From the NCBI RefSeq assembly GCF_040760075.1, contig NZ_CP142884.1, positions 2,790,001 through 2,854,000 of the forward strand: a DNA stretch of 64,000 bases, written 5' to 3'. Positions 27,760 to 36,600 of the stretch are shown piece by piece; positions within the stretch are counted from its first letter, which is position 1; the number at the start of each line of letters is the position of its first letter. Below the pieces are notes generated by a model, which was given only the letters and a program-made list of their open reading frames with translations, did no database searches and was not told where the DNA came from. The stretch is from Sphingobacterium sp. R2 (GTDB lineage Bacteria; Bacteroidota; Bacteroidia; Sphingobacteriales; Sphingobacteriaceae). Made by a program: the position numbers and the translations under genes.

Positions 27760-28686
27760 ATGAAAAAGTTAAGGATAATGATGATTGGTTTGACGCTTAT
27801 TTTTGCATGTGCATTACATGCCCAGGTAAATGAAAGTGTGGAGGGAGCTGCTGTGCCGCCTCTTCCTCCTAAAAAGGCTAGAGTGATTTCAGGCGTTGCT
27901 GTAAGTAATAGTAACAATTTTACATTCAATTCCGCCAGCTTAGGCCGTAGTAGCAGGCAAAGGAACTGGAAGGAAATTAAAGTGCCTAATTTAGGAAGTA
28001 AACTCCTGTTAAAGTTAGATAATGTTTATATCGAAGGGTATAAGGGGAAGGATGTGCTGATTACCGCTAAGGTTGAGGATAATGAAGAAAATGATCGTGC
28101 CAAAGGCCTACGTGTCGTTAATGGTTCTGGATTATCGGATAATTCGGGACTCGGAATGAATATCAAAACAGAAGGTGGAGTGACCGAAATAAGCATGGTT
28201 GGGATGCCCCTAGAAGATTCTATCCGAATCAAGATCCCCATGGATCTACCGCTGACGATAAAAGGGGGGCGTGGTGCGATGTTCAATGCTGGAGTGATCG
28301 AATTGAAAGATATGCGGGCTGAAGTGGAAGTTTCCAATACGATGGGAAATGTGAATTTATTGAACGTAACGGGGCCAATCAATGTGAAGGTTGCCCAGGG
28401 AGATGTAACAGCCAAATTTGTTCAACCTGTCAAAGGGCCTATTTCTCTTGTCGCTGCAATGGGCGCTGTAGATGTTGCTTTTCCCAAGAATTTTGGTGCA
28501 AATGTGGATGTAAAATCAGCAATGGGAAATATCTATGCCGCAGATGAATTCCAATTTGAAAAAAACACTGAAGAGCCCCAGTCCACCCCTATGGGCAATG
28601 CCGTGAAAGGCAAAATGAATGGCGGTGGACAGGACGTGATTTTGAAAACATCCCTAGGGGATATTTATATTAGGACGCAGAAGTAA
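27760..28686 (+). CDS. exported DUF4097-like beta-helix protein
   Basis: 308 residues from the ATG at 27760, which gives a typical signal peptide (MKKLRIMMIGLTLIFACALHAQ); an in-frame ATG at 27739 adds seven residues. The mature part shows repeating short beta-strands characteristic of DUF4097/DUF4098 adhesin-like folds (VEVSNTMGNVNLLNVTGPINVKVAQGDVTAKFVQPV, GAVDVAFPKNFGANVDVKSAMGNIYAADEF). In Bacteroidota such proteins commonly follow an ECF sigma factor and its membrane partner, as here. Function unknown; periplasmic or outer-surface location is inferred. Confidence 0.72.
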   Translation: MKKLRIMMIGLTLIFACALHAQVNESVEGAAVPPLPPKKARVISGVAVSNSNNFTFNSASLGRSSRQRNWKEIKVPNLGSKLLLKLDNVYIEGYKGKDVLITAKVEDNEENDRAKGLRVVNGSGLSDNSGLGMNIKTEGGVTEISMVGMPLEDSIRIKIPMDLPLTIKGGRGAMFNAGVIELKDMRAEVEVSNTMGNVNLLNVTGPINVKVAQGDVTAKFVQPVKGPISLVAAMGAVDVAFPKNFGANVDVKSAMGNIYAADEFQFEKNTEEPQSTPMGNAVKGKMNGGGQDVILKTSLGDIYIRTQK

Positions 28687-28693
28687 ATAAAAG

Positions 28694-28717
28694 TAGCCTG
28701 TTATCTTTAGCAGGCTA
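28694..28717. terminator. bidirectional terminator between convergent genes
   Basis: TAGCCTG (28694-28700) pairs with CAGGCTA (28711-28717), with A-rich and T-rich flanks. It overlaps the stop codon of the minus-strand methyltransferase and follows the plus-strand DUF4097-like gene. Confidence 0.7.
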
Positions 28718-29428
28718 TTTTTTTAGTTCCATACGTACAAGGTACTGATCATTTTCATCTTCATATAGAATTTGAACCACCCAGCCCATTTCGTGCGAAA
28801 TTTTAATCAATAAATCCTGATCTAAATACAGCCATTTAAAGAGATCGCCTCGGGTGCCTTTGTATTCATACTGGTATTGAATTTCCCCAAAATAGTGGGT
28901 CGGCTTTTTGATGTTGTAATCTTTATACAAATAACTGATATCGGATGAATCAAAAATTAGCTGCCCATTTTCCGTCAACAGTTCTTGACTATGGGTGAGT
29001 AGTTTTCGAAAGCCCTCCACATCTCCAGCAATACCGATTCCGTTCATCAACAGCAAAAGCGTATCGTACTTCTGCCCTTTAAATTTATAAAAGTCTTCAC
29101 AGATAATATGTTGTACCCCGCGTTGCTGCATGATATGGCAAGCGGTTTGGGATTGTTCCAATGCATCCACTTGAAATCCCTTTTCTTGTAAATATAGACT
29201 ATGGCTGCCTACTCCGGCGCCCACATCCAATACATGTCCATCACATAACGATAGACCAATGAATTCTAGCTCTGGAAAATCATCAGGTTCCCGAAAGAAA
29301 ATCTCTACCGGCATTTCGTCTTTATCGCCATAGCTCGTATGGAGTATGAGGGGGAATTTTTCTTCTTGATGTACAAAGTAATCATCAAGCGCTTCACCGT
29401 ATACGTCTCTATGCATGGTCATCATCAA
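28715..29428 (-). CDS. class I SAM-dependent methyltransferase
   Basis: 237 residues. SAM-binding motif I is HVLDVGAGVGSHSLYLQ, with the acidic end of strand 2 at VDALEQSQTAC and a motif II-like LLLLMNGIGIAGDVEGF. Substrate unknown. Its start overlaps the end of the nicotinate phosphoribosyltransferase gene by about 8-20 bp depending on which of several in-frame ATGs is used, so the two are translationally linked. A link to NAD metabolism is possible but not shown by sequence. Confidence 0.8.
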   Translation of the reverse strand: MMMTMHRDVYGEALDDYFVHQEEKFPLILHTSYGDKDEMPVEIFFREPDDFPELEFIGLSLCDGHVLDVGAGVGSHSLYLQEKGFQVDALEQSQTACHIMQQRGVQHIICEDFYKFKGQKYDTLLLLMNGIGIAGDVEGFRKLLTHSQELLTENGQLIFDSSDISYLYKDYNIKKPTHYFGEIQYQYEYKGTRGDLFKWLYLDQDLLIKISHEMGWVVQILYEDENDQYLVRMELKK

Positions 29429-30590
29429 TCATTAATACTTTCTTTGCAATATAAATGGAGTCTTCATCTCCTGTATGTTTCATCGGTTCGTCAGATAATT
29501 TGATGACGGGGCTCCATTGTTCATCCTCTGGCAAAGCATCTGTCATCTTGATGACAATATTCATTGGTTTAAGTCCTACATCATTCGTGAAATTGGTGCC
29601 AACACCAAAGGAATGTAAGATTTTACCCTCACAGTAGCTCGCAATTCTTTCGACTTTTTCATAATCTAAGCCATCGGAAAATATAATGGTCTTTGAAAGC
29701 GGGTTGATACCATTTTTATTATAGTGTGCAATAACTTTATCTGTAAATTCAAGAGGATCTCCACTATCATGTCGGACTCCATCAAATAATTTGGTTAACT
29801 TTTTATCGAATTGCTGAAAGAAGACTTCGGTTGTATAGGTGTCCGACAGCGCTATTCCGAGGTCGCCCCGATAGACATCAGACCAATGTTCGAGCCCCAG
29901 GAGGTTGGCCATTTTGTACCCATATTTAGCGGCATGAAACATAAACCATTCGTGGGCATGGGTACCGATGGGCTTCGTTTCATATTTCATTGCGAAATAG
30001 ACATTGCTGGTGCCAATAAATGTTTTTTCGCCATATTGCTTAAGTGTACGCACCACCAAATCATGTACTTCATGCGAATGGCGTCTTCGTGTGCCAAAAT
30101 CAGCAATGGTGATATGGAGCTTTTTATATTTTTCGATTTTATCTTTCGCTGTTGCGATTACTTCTGCGTCCGAGAAACGTTGTAAGCCCTGGGATTCATA
30201 AAAAAGTTCACAGATAAGAGACATCAAGGGAACTTCCCAGAGAATGGTGCGATACCAGTACCCTTCAATAATGACCTCTAGATCGGGGCCATCCTGAAAT
30301 ATTTTGACTTCTTCGGGATCGTAGCGGTAACCTTGAAGAAAGTCAAAATAGGTTGGGTCAATATAAGGACAAGTTCTGGCAAAAAAAGTCTTTTCGGCTT
30401 TTGTTAGCTTCAAATTAGCCATTTCATTAACAGCTTGCTTTAAGAGGACGTCAAAACCATCGGGAAACTTGTGATGTCCCCGATTGATAAAATGATAACG
30501 AGCCTTGGCCTTTGGAAACAATTTCACTACAGCATGCTGCATTGTGAATTTATAGAAGTCATTATCTAATATAGAGGTAAATGAAGCCAT
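29409..30590 (-). CDS. pncB: nicotinate phosphoribosyltransferase
   Basis: 393 residues, full length for the family. Seen: FYKFTMQHAVVKLFPKAKARYHFINR at the N-terminus, DFGTRRRHSHEVHDLV around the catalytic and substrate region, GTSNVYFA, HAHEWFMFHA, and RHDSGDPLEF with the phosphorylated-His type motif. It converts nicotinate and PRPP (ATP-coupled) to nicotinate mononucleotide in the Preiss-Handler route to NAD in the cytoplasm. Forms a two-gene unit with the downstream methyltransferase. Confidence 0.96.
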   Translation of the reverse strand: MASFTSILDNDFYKFTMQHAVVKLFPKAKARYHFINRGHHKFPDGFDVLLKQAVNEMANLKLTKAEKTFFARTCPYIDPTYFDFLQGYRYDPEEVKIFQDGPDLEVIIEGYWYRTILWEVPLMSLICELFYESQGLQRFSDAEVIATAKDKIEKYKKLHITIADFGTRRRHSHEVHDLVVRTLKQYGEKTFIGTSNVYFAMKYETKPIGTHAHEWFMFHAAKYGYKMANLLGLEHWSDVYRGDLGIALSDTYTTEVFFQQFDKKLTKLFDGVRHDSGDPLEFTDKVIAHYNKNGINPLSKTIIFSDGLDYEKVERIASYCEGKILHSFGVGTNFTNDVGLKPMNIVIKMTDALPEDEQWSPVIKLSDEPMKHTGDEDSIYIAKKVLMIDDDHA

Positions 30591-30685
30591 CCTTATCGAT
30601 CTGTTTTTTGTTTGAAGCGGTAAATTTACTAATTAACGTGAAATTGTGCGGATTGTTCATAATAATTATAAAAAGACAGGTAAGT

Positions 30686-30722
30686 AAAAGGCGGGTGAAA
30701 TTTGTAATTTCATCCGCCTTTT
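30686..30722. terminator. strong hairpin between convergent-spaced minus-strand genes
   Basis: Arms of 17 nt (30686-30702 and 30706-30722) pair with one G-U and a 3-nt loop, flanked by A and T runs. It lies 28 bp past the stop of the Tyr/Trp-rich lipoprotein gene on the minus strand. Confidence 0.7.
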
Positions 30723-30749
30723 ATGAATTAGCATGTTATTCGGTCATCA

Positions 30750-32228
30750 CTATCTTGTTCTTGATCTTTCAGAACCCTGTGAAGAACGTCCTGAGCTACG
30801 CTCAACTGAGCTTCCAGAATTTCTTGATCGCGATACGGACGATGAATTATCTATATTGGATCTGCTTCTGGTGTTTTCATAACTTCGATTTTGAGACGGT
30901 TGAGCTGCTGGTTGAGACACTGGTTGGCTCGAACGCGTCCGGCTATCGGAATTTCGACTTTGCACCGGCTGAGAAACTGGCTGGCTCGAACGTGTGCGGC
31001 TGCCATCATAATTTCCGTTCCGTTGTGGCGCTGTTACAGGTTGAACTACGCGTTGCGGTACGGTCTCATTGGAATTGTTTTGCCTCCCTCTACTGGTAGA
31101 TGTAGGGTGATTGTTGTTTGGAGCATCCGATTGCCGACCTGATCGCGTTCTAAAATCATAGTTAGGCGAATTAGGTTGTGTACCATTCGTATTTCTAATT
31201 GGAGTACCGTTGTCTCCGCCTCTACTGTTATTAATTGAACTGCTGCGGCTCGAGCCTGTACTGTTGGCATCGTTACGGGATCTTACAGAAGCATTACCAC
31301 TTTTATCGATATATAACTCACGACTTCCCGATCTTGAATCGATGTTATCTCGATTGCTAATTACGCGGTTGGTACGATCTGATATTTCGCTATTGTTATT
31401 CCGTGTTCGGGTAGAGGCATCCACTACATTCGTTGGACGAGCAGATGAACGTGTATTACGATCTACAGCCGGGCGGTACATACTGATTTCATTACTGCGA
31501 TTGCTGCTACTACGAACAGATCCGGGTCTATCCGCATTTGCTATCCTATTGACTGTGACGCTTCGTCCTGTTGAGCGCTCGATGTCTGCTCTTCGTGGAC
31601 CGCCAACATAATAGTTGTTATTAATGATCGTTGTATTGTTGATAACTGTGGTTCTGTTGTAAATATTATTATAATTTCTGCGATTCACATAATACCTATC
31701 CATGTCCCTGCTCATGAAGTGGTTAACTCCCACAAATGTCCAGAAGTTTATTGGGATATTAACCGATACATTCATGCTCATGCCTGGCCCCATGGGTGCC
31801 CAACCGTAATAGTCGTTACTTTGACGCCAATTTACCCATGCCGGCCCCCATTCATAGTCAGGAACCCAGCCCCAACCATAACGATCGTTGTAGTTCCAAC
31901 GGCCATAGTGAAATGGAGCCCAACCCCAATCGTAGTTGGATACCCAGGTATTTCCATAGTCTGTCATTGTCCAATAACCATTGGTAGCATAAGGCTGGAA
32001 GTTTGGGCCGACATCCGGAATCCAGACATAACCGTAATTCGGATCATTGACCCATTGTCCGTAAGGGGATAGTTGATCATAGAACATTTGGAAAGATACT
32101 CCTGCATTGCTGTAATGATCATAATTAGTATATCCGCCACGCTGGGCCATTGAGGTCGCACAGCTTGAGAAAGAAGCAATACCAATGAACCCCAGTACCC
32201 AATATTTTATGTTGCCTAAATTTTTCAT
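30750..32228 (-). CDS. DUF6600/YXWGXW-repeat lipoprotein with Ser/Asn/Arg-rich tail
   Basis: 492 residues. The signal peptide ends FSSC with lipidated Cys23. Residues about 45-165 are packed with Trp, Tyr and Gly in repeated YGxVW, WGWAPFHYGRW, YGWGWVPDYEWGPAW units (YXWGXW/DUF6600 type). From about residue 215 on the chain is low-complexity, dominated by Ser, Arg and Asn with short repeats such as SRTRSSQPVSQP, and probably disordered. Function unknown; likely an envelope protein. It stands alone on the minus strand, divergent from the Mla operon. Open frames on the opposite strand here arise from the biased composition. Confidence 0.82.
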   Translation of the reverse strand: MKNLGNIKYWVLGFIGIASFSSCATSMAQRGGYTNYDHYSNAGVSFQMFYDQLSPYGQWVNDPNYGYVWIPDVGPNFQPYATNGYWTMTDYGNTWVSNYDWGWAPFHYGRWNYNDRYGWGWVPDYEWGPAWVNWRQSNDYYGWAPMGPGMSMNVSVNIPINFWTFVGVNHFMSRDMDRYYVNRRNYNNIYNRTTVINNTTIINNNYYVGGPRRADIERSTGRSVTVNRIANADRPGSVRSSSNRSNEISMYRPAVDRNTRSSARPTNVVDASTRTRNNNSEISDRTNRVISNRDNIDSRSGSRELYIDKSGNASVRSRNDANSTGSSRSSSINNSRGGDNGTPIRNTNGTQPNSPNYDFRTRSGRQSDAPNNNHPTSTSRGRQNNSNETVPQRVVQPVTAPQRNGNYDGSRTRSSQPVSQPVQSRNSDSRTRSSQPVSQPAAQPSQNRSYENTRSRSNIDNSSSVSRSRNSGSSVERSSGRSSQGSERSRTR

Positions 32229-32483
32229 TTCTGTAATAATTTAAAGTGTGACAAAACTCTATGCCGTAGTCTTTGTTATTATGACAGCATAACGAATAAA
32301 ATGGTTTAATCGGTACATTGGAAATCTGATTATTTTTACGTGAAAGTCAAATTGATGATCTTTTTACATAAACGACAATTTTAGATACATATTTTTATTT
32401 ACCTTTACCGCTCGAATTGCTACGTGTTTGTTCAGCATAAAACGTGTTTCAAGACACATTAATTTGAAATAGACATCATTTAA
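32229..32483. promoter_or_regulatory. divergent promoter region, lipoprotein / Mla operon
   Basis: 255 bases, AT-rich, no gene. It must hold promoters for both directions; I do not see a full TTTG/TAnnTTTG pair with the right spacing. Confidence 0.35.
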
Positions 32484-33242
32484 ATGGCTAAAAAACTTCA
32501 GACTTTTTTTCTAGAATTCGCAAACATTCATCGTTTTTTGCTACGGTTTTGGCGCGAATTAGTAACTCCCCCGTATGAATTCAAAGAAATCGTCCGTCAG
32601 TGCTATGAAATAGGCTACAAATCTTTGCCTTTGATCAGTTTAACGGGATTTATTGTGGGATTTGTATTTACAAAACAATCACGTCCTTCTTTAGAGGAAT
32701 TTGGCGCAACTTCGATGTTGCCTTCTCTGATATCAATCGCTATTGTTCGTGCATTGGCACCATTAGTCACTGCTTTAATCGCTTCTGGAAAAGTAGGATC
32801 CCAAATTGGCGCGGAATTAAGTTCGATGAATGTTACAGAGCAAATCGATGCAATGGAAGTCTCAGGAACCAATCCCTATAAATATCTTATTGTAAGTAGA
32901 ATTTTGGCTACAACGATTGGAATTCCTGTACTCTGTTTTTATGTAGCAGGTATAGGTCTTTTGGGGGGCTATCTCAGTATGATGAGTAAAGATGACCTGA
33001 GTTTTTTGAGCTTTTTTACACAAGTATTTGAGACGATAGCATTTAAAGATTTGGGTGCTATGGTTTTGCGTGCAGTTATATTTGGTTTTACCATCGGAGC
33101 TGTAAGTTGTTATTGTGGTTATTTTTCTTCTAAGGGTACGGAAGGCGTTGGTAAAGCTGCGAATGCGGCCGTTGTGGCTTCTATGTTCCTTGTGTTTATA
33201 GAGGAGATCATTATTGTTCAAATTTTATCGTTCTTCGGGTAG
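32484..33242 (+). CDS. mlaE: MlaE-type ABC transporter permease (phospholipid/lipid transport)
   Basis: 252 residues with five to six hydrophobic segments and the MlaE/YrbE signature (GFIVGFVFTKQSRPSLEEFGA, ASGKVGSQIGAELSSMNVTEQIDAMEVSGTNPYKYLI). In known systems MlaE forms the inner-membrane core that moves phospholipids between inner and outer membranes. The ATPase follows after 6 bp and the MCE protein after that; no MlaB or MlaC is adjacent. Confidence 0.94.
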   Translation: MAKKLQTFFLEFANIHRFLLRFWRELVTPPYEFKEIVRQCYEIGYKSLPLISLTGFIVGFVFTKQSRPSLEEFGATSMLPSLISIAIVRALAPLVTALIASGKVGSQIGAELSSMNVTEQIDAMEVSGTNPYKYLIVSRILATTIGIPVLCFYVAGIGLLGGYLSMMSKDDLSFLSFFTQVFETIAFKDLGAMVLRAVIFGFTIGAVSCYCGYFSSKGTEGVGKAANAAVVASMFLVFIEEIIIVQILSFFG

Positions 33243-33248
33243 TGCGCT

Positions 33249-34022
33249 ATGGAAAAGATTCAAACAACTATTGACCATTCAAAGCCAGTCATTGAAATCA
33301 GGAATATCAGCAAGTCATTTGGTGATAATCATGTTTTACGGGGAGTCAATCTGGATTTATATAAAGAAGAAAATCTTGTTGTGCTGGGGCGTTCTGGGAC
33401 TGGTAAATCTGTATTGATCAAATTAATAGCAGGTCTATTAAAACCAGACGAAGGTACGATCAATGTCCTTGGTAATTCGGTGACAGAACTAAATGATCGC
33501 GAATTGCGTGAACTGCGTTTAAGAATAGGGTTTTCTTTTCAGAATAGTGCACTTTATGATAGTATGACCGTACGTGAAAATCTGGAGTTTCCTTTGGTTC
33601 GTAACAAGCGCAATTTGACGCGCTCAGAAATCGATCATGCTGTAGAGGAGGTACTGGATGGAGTAGGGTTATCCCAAGCTATTAATCAGATGCCTTCAGA
33701 GCTTTCTGGTGGACAGCGTAAGCGTATAGGTATTGCACGCACATTGATTCTTAGACCAGATATCATGATGTACGATGAGCCTACAGCAGGACTAGATCCA
33801 ATCACCTGTTTGGACATTAATGGATTGATTAATGAAGTTCAGGAAAGATATAAAACGGCATCGATTATTATCACACACGATTTAGCTTGTGCAAAAGAAG
33901 TGGGCGATCGTATTGTGATGTTGTTAGATGGTAAATTTGAAAGACAGGGATCTTTTGAAGAAATTTTTGATACAGATGACGCACGTGTAAAAGCGTTTTA
34001 TAATTATAATTTTATTCTATAA
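33249..34022 (+). CDS. mlaF: MlaF-type ABC transporter ATP-binding protein
   Basis: 257 residues. Walker A is LGRSGTGKSVLIK, the signature loop LSGGQRKRIGIAR, Walker B IMMYDEPTAGLD, and the H-loop is IITHDL. The chain matches MlaF/Ttg2A length and the pairing with MlaE upstream (6 bp) and an MCE protein downstream (5 bp) fixes its role as the energy source for lipid transport. Confidence 0.95.
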   Translation: MEKIQTTIDHSKPVIEIRNISKSFGDNHVLRGVNLDLYKEENLVVLGRSGTGKSVLIKLIAGLLKPDEGTINVLGNSVTELNDRELRELRLRIGFSFQNSALYDSMTVRENLEFPLVRNKRNLTRSEIDHAVEEVLDGVGLSQAINQMPSELSGGQRKRIGIARTLILRPDIMMYDEPTAGLDPITCLDINGLINEVQERYKTASIIITHDLACAKEVGDRIVMLLDGKFERQGSFEEIFDTDDARVKAFYNYNFIL

Positions 34023-34027
34023 TATAC

Positions 34028-35032
34028 ATGAGTAAGGCAGAAAATAAGAGAGCAATCATTGTCGGCGTTTTTGTTTTTTTAGGCGTATTAATTCTATTGG
34101 CAGGAATTTTTATTTTGGGCAGCCAACAAAAGAAATTTACCAAAAATATTGAGATTACGACATCATTTCCTGACGTCGCTGGATTGAAAGTGGGAAGTAA
34201 TGTGTGGTTTTCCGGAGTTAAGGTAGGGATCATTAAGAATATTCACTTTAAAAGTGTACAGGATGTTGAGGTCGTATTGACGATAGAGGAGAAATCTGCA
34301 GAATATATCCGCAAGGACGCCGTGACAAAATTAGGCTCGGATGGATTAATCGGTAATAAGATTGTGGTGATCTCTGGTGGCTCCCAGAATGCTCCAACAG
34401 TAGAGAGCGGTGACTTTTTGCGTTCTGCAAAGACTGCCGATATGGAAGCAATGATGGAAACTTTACAGGTTAATAATGAAAACTTAGCAAAAATTACCAC
34501 TGATTTCGTCGAAATATCAAGGGGATTGGCTGATGGTAAGGGAATGGTGGGTGCGATGTTGACCGATACCTCCATGGTAAATACTTTACGCGCGACATTA
34601 TTGTCCATCAGTGCTGCAATGAATAATGCAAATAAGGCTTCTGCAAATCTGGTTACCCTGACAAATTCGCTAAATAGCAATAAGGGACTGATTCATGATT
34701 TGACGACTGATACCGCTATTTTCTCTAGTTTACGCCAATCTGCTGCACAATTACAAGGGGTTTCTCAGACAGCAAATGCATTGATCAATAATTTGAACAA
34801 CGCTTCGGGCCGATTAAATGATAAAGATAATGCAGTGGGCGTTCTGTTGAATGATCCTGAATCGGCAAATCAAATCAAATCAGCGATTAATAACTTAAAT
34901 TCGAGTACATCCAAGCTGGATGAAAATATGGAGGCGCTGCAGCATAATTTTTTACTGCGCGGTTTCTTCAAAAAGAAAGCGAAAGAAGATGCGAAAAAGG
35001 CTGAACTGCTTAAAGCAGATACAGCAAAGTAA
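34028..35032 (+). CDS. mlaD: MlaD/MCE-domain lipid transport protein
   Basis: 334 residues. One N-terminal membrane helix (about 9-31, IIVGVFVFLGVLILLAGIFIL), a single MCE domain (about 38-120; VAGLKVGSNVWFSGVKVGII, VTKLGSDGLIGNKIVVISGG), then a long helical part rich in Asn and Leu (about 140-310) likely coiled-coil, and a Lys-rich tail. MCE proteins form hexameric tunnels for lipids in the periplasm, anchored in the inner membrane. Third gene of the mlaEFD operon. Confidence 0.93.
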   Translation: MSKAENKRAIIVGVFVFLGVLILLAGIFILGSQQKKFTKNIEITTSFPDVAGLKVGSNVWFSGVKVGIIKNIHFKSVQDVEVVLTIEEKSAEYIRKDAVTKLGSDGLIGNKIVVISGGSQNAPTVESGDFLRSAKTADMEAMMETLQVNNENLAKITTDFVEISRGLADGKGMVGAMLTDTSMVNTLRATLLSISAAMNNANKASANLVTLTNSLNSNKGLIHDLTTDTAIFSSLRQSAAQLQGVSQTANALINNLNNASGRLNDKDNAVGVLLNDPESANQIKSAINNLNSSTSKLDENMEALQHNFLLRGFFKKKAKEDAKKAELLKADTAK

Positions 35033-35051
35033 GTTGAATGATAGAACTATG

Positions 35052-35085
35052 AAAAGGCTGTACGATTGCGTAGAGCCTTTTTTTT
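35052..35085 (+). terminator. terminator of mlaEFD
   Basis: AAAAGGCT (35052-35059) pairs with AGCCTTTT (35074-35081); the inner GTACG/CGTAG adds pairs, and the T-run continues to 35085. Confidence 0.75.
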
Positions 35086-35120
35086 AATCATATTGGGGGA
35101 GCCCGTTTAGAATTGAAAAA

Positions 35121-35822
35121 ATGAATCACACTGAAATTATAGACAAAGATGTTATTTACGAAGACAATCATCTCATAGCGATAAATAAGAAGGCGGGTGA
35201 TATTGTACAGATTGATGAAACGGGAGATATGTCGATGGAAGATATGGTGAAAGCTTATTTAAAGAAGAAATATGATAAACCAAATGAAGCTTTTGTTGGT
35301 GTTATTCATCGTTTAGATAGGCCGGTAAGTGGTATGATACTTTTCGCCAAAACGAGCAAGGCTCTTGAGCGGATGAACAAGTCTTTTCAGGATAGAGATG
35401 TGAACAAAACTTATTTGGCAATAGTCAGACAGCGACCACGTAAAACCGAAGGGAAGCTTATTAATTGGCTGATCAGAAATAGACAAACCCGGGTGACCAA
35501 GGCTTTTCCACGCGAGGTCAAGGGAGGAAGTTATGCCGAGTTAGACTATGCAGTGGTAGGCGAGTTGAATGGATTTTATTTGTTGCGCGTAGAGCCACTG
35601 ACCGGTCGCACCCATCAGATTCGTGCCCAACTTGCTGCTATGGGCTGTCCTATTGTTGGTGATAACAAGTATGGATATCCAAGAGGTAGTTCTTTGGGGA
35701 GCATTTGTTTACATTCACGTTCATTAGCGTTTAAGCATCCGATCAAGAAAGATAAGATGGAATTGGTTGCTTCATTGCCGAAAGATGGCTTTTGGGATAA
35801 ATTTGAATCTTTGGCAGGGTAG
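35121..35822 (+). CDS. RluA-family 23S/tRNA pseudouridine synthase
   Basis: 233 residues. The catalytic Asp is in [18 protein letters not shown], followed by the conserved [26 protein letters not shown]. No S4 RNA-binding domain at the N-terminus, so it is the short RluA/RluC-type catalytic core. It makes pseudouridine in rRNA or tRNA; the exact site cannot be assigned. Lies alone between the Mla operon terminator and a small membrane protein gene. Confidence 0.9.
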   Translation: MNHTEIIDKDVIYEDNHLIAINKKAGDIVQIDETGDMSMEDMVKAYLKKKYDKPNEAFVGVIHRLDRPVSGMILFAKTSKALERMNKSFQDRDVNKTYLAIVRQRPRKTEGKLINWLIRNRQTRVTKAFPREVKGGSYAELDYAVVGELNGFYLLRVEPLTGRTHQIRAQLAAMGCPIVGDNKYGYPRGSSLGSICLHSRSLAFKHPIKKDKMELVASLPKDGFWDKFESLAG

Positions 35823-35837
35823 TGGTTAAAATTTCAG

Positions 35838-35845
35838 TATCTTTG
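35838..35845 (+). promoter_or_regulatory. Bacteroidota -7 box next to a start codon
   Basis: TATCTTTG matches TAnnTTTG and ends 4 bases before the ATG at 35850. If used, the transcript of the small membrane protein gene would be nearly leaderless. A correctly spaced -33 TTTG is not evident. Confidence 0.45.
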
Positions 35846-35849
35846 TGCT

Positions 35850-36113
35850 ATGAAATGGTTTAGATATTTACTCCTGATAGTTACCTTAAGCTGCTCAGCT
35901 GCATCTGTTTCTTACGGGCAATGCGCGATGTGTACATTGAACGCTGAGAATTCCACGAAGGAAGGAAATATGCAAGGAAGGGGGCTAAATGATGGTATTT
36001 TATTTCTTTTGGTCATCCCTTATCTGGCGGCTGCAGGGCTAGGATATCTATGGTATAAAAAATACCGCAAGAAGAATCCAGGTACAAAGAAGTTTTTAAA
36101 CGAATTAAAATAG
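35850..36113 (+). CDS. small membrane protein with signal peptide and CAMC motif
   Basis: 87 residues. A cleavable signal peptide (about 1-24, VSYGQ) is followed by CAMCTLNAENS, a short polar stretch, one membrane helix (about 48-68, GILFLLVIPYLAAAGLGYLWY) and a basic tail. The two Cys two residues apart could bind metal or form a disulfide. I recognise it as a short protein widespread in Bacteroidota, but know no function. Only 6 bp from the DUF983 gene, so probably one transcript. Confidence 0.7.
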   Translation: MKWFRYLLLIVTLSCSAASVSYGQCAMCTLNAENSTKEGNMQGRGLNDGILFLLVIPYLAAAGLGYLWYKKYRKKNPGTKKFLNELK

Positions 36114-36119
36114 ATTTTA

Positions 36120-36539
36120 ATGCCGACATCCAAATTCCATGCAATGATGCACTCCAAATGTCCGAAGTGTCATATTGGTGATGTATTTGTAGGAAAGGTA
36201 TACAGCTTGCGCAAGCAGCATATGAATGATGTATGCCCCTATTGTGGCGTAAAGTACGAAGTTGAACCCGGTTATTTTTATGCTGCAATGTATGTGAGCT
36301 ATGCGATGTCAGTAGCCGAGATCGTCACTGTTTCTGTAGCTATAGCGATCTTAACAAGCAGCGAATCTCCATGGTTCTATCTGATGGGCCTGGCGGTAAC
36401 TATTTTGATCTTTGCCCCCTTTAATTTTAGGTATGCGCGTTTAATTTTACTTCATTTTTTAACGCCAAAAATTAGTTATGATCCACGCTATGAATTGGAG
36501 CAAGAGATACGTGAAAGGAATGCGAATAAACATGGTTAA
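36120..36539 (+). CDS. DUF983 family zinc-ribbon membrane protein
   Basis: 139 residues. Two CxxC pairs (SKCPKCHIGDVF and DVCPYCGVKYE) form a likely zinc ribbon at the N-terminus, followed by two membrane helices (about 57-80 and 86-106). Matches DUF983, an uncharacterised family of small membrane proteins, often near respiratory genes in Alphaproteobacteria. Cotranscribed with the small CAMC protein upstream. Confidence 0.85.
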   Translation: MPTSKFHAMMHSKCPKCHIGDVFVGKVYSLRKQHMNDVCPYCGVKYEVEPGYFYAAMYVSYAMSVAEIVTVSVAIAILTSSESPWFYLMGLAVTILIFAPFNFRYARLILLHFLTPKISYDPRYELEQEIRERNANKHG

Positions 36540-36560
36540 AGTGATAAATGATATTAACAA

Positions 36561-36600
36561 AAAAAAATAAAGGAGCTCTCAAGAGCTCCTTTATTTTTTT
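36561..36600. terminator. bidirectional terminator between DUF983 and DUF4286 genes
   Basis: AGGAGCTC and GAGCTCCT form a perfect stem around a TCAA tetraloop (36579-36582), extended on both sides by complementary A and T runs. Confidence 0.85.

Noticed and set aside
30581..31611. Open frames of 172 and 133 residues on the plus strand
   Set aside because: They are antisense to the Ser/Arg-rich lipoprotein gene; the lack of stops results from its biased codons.
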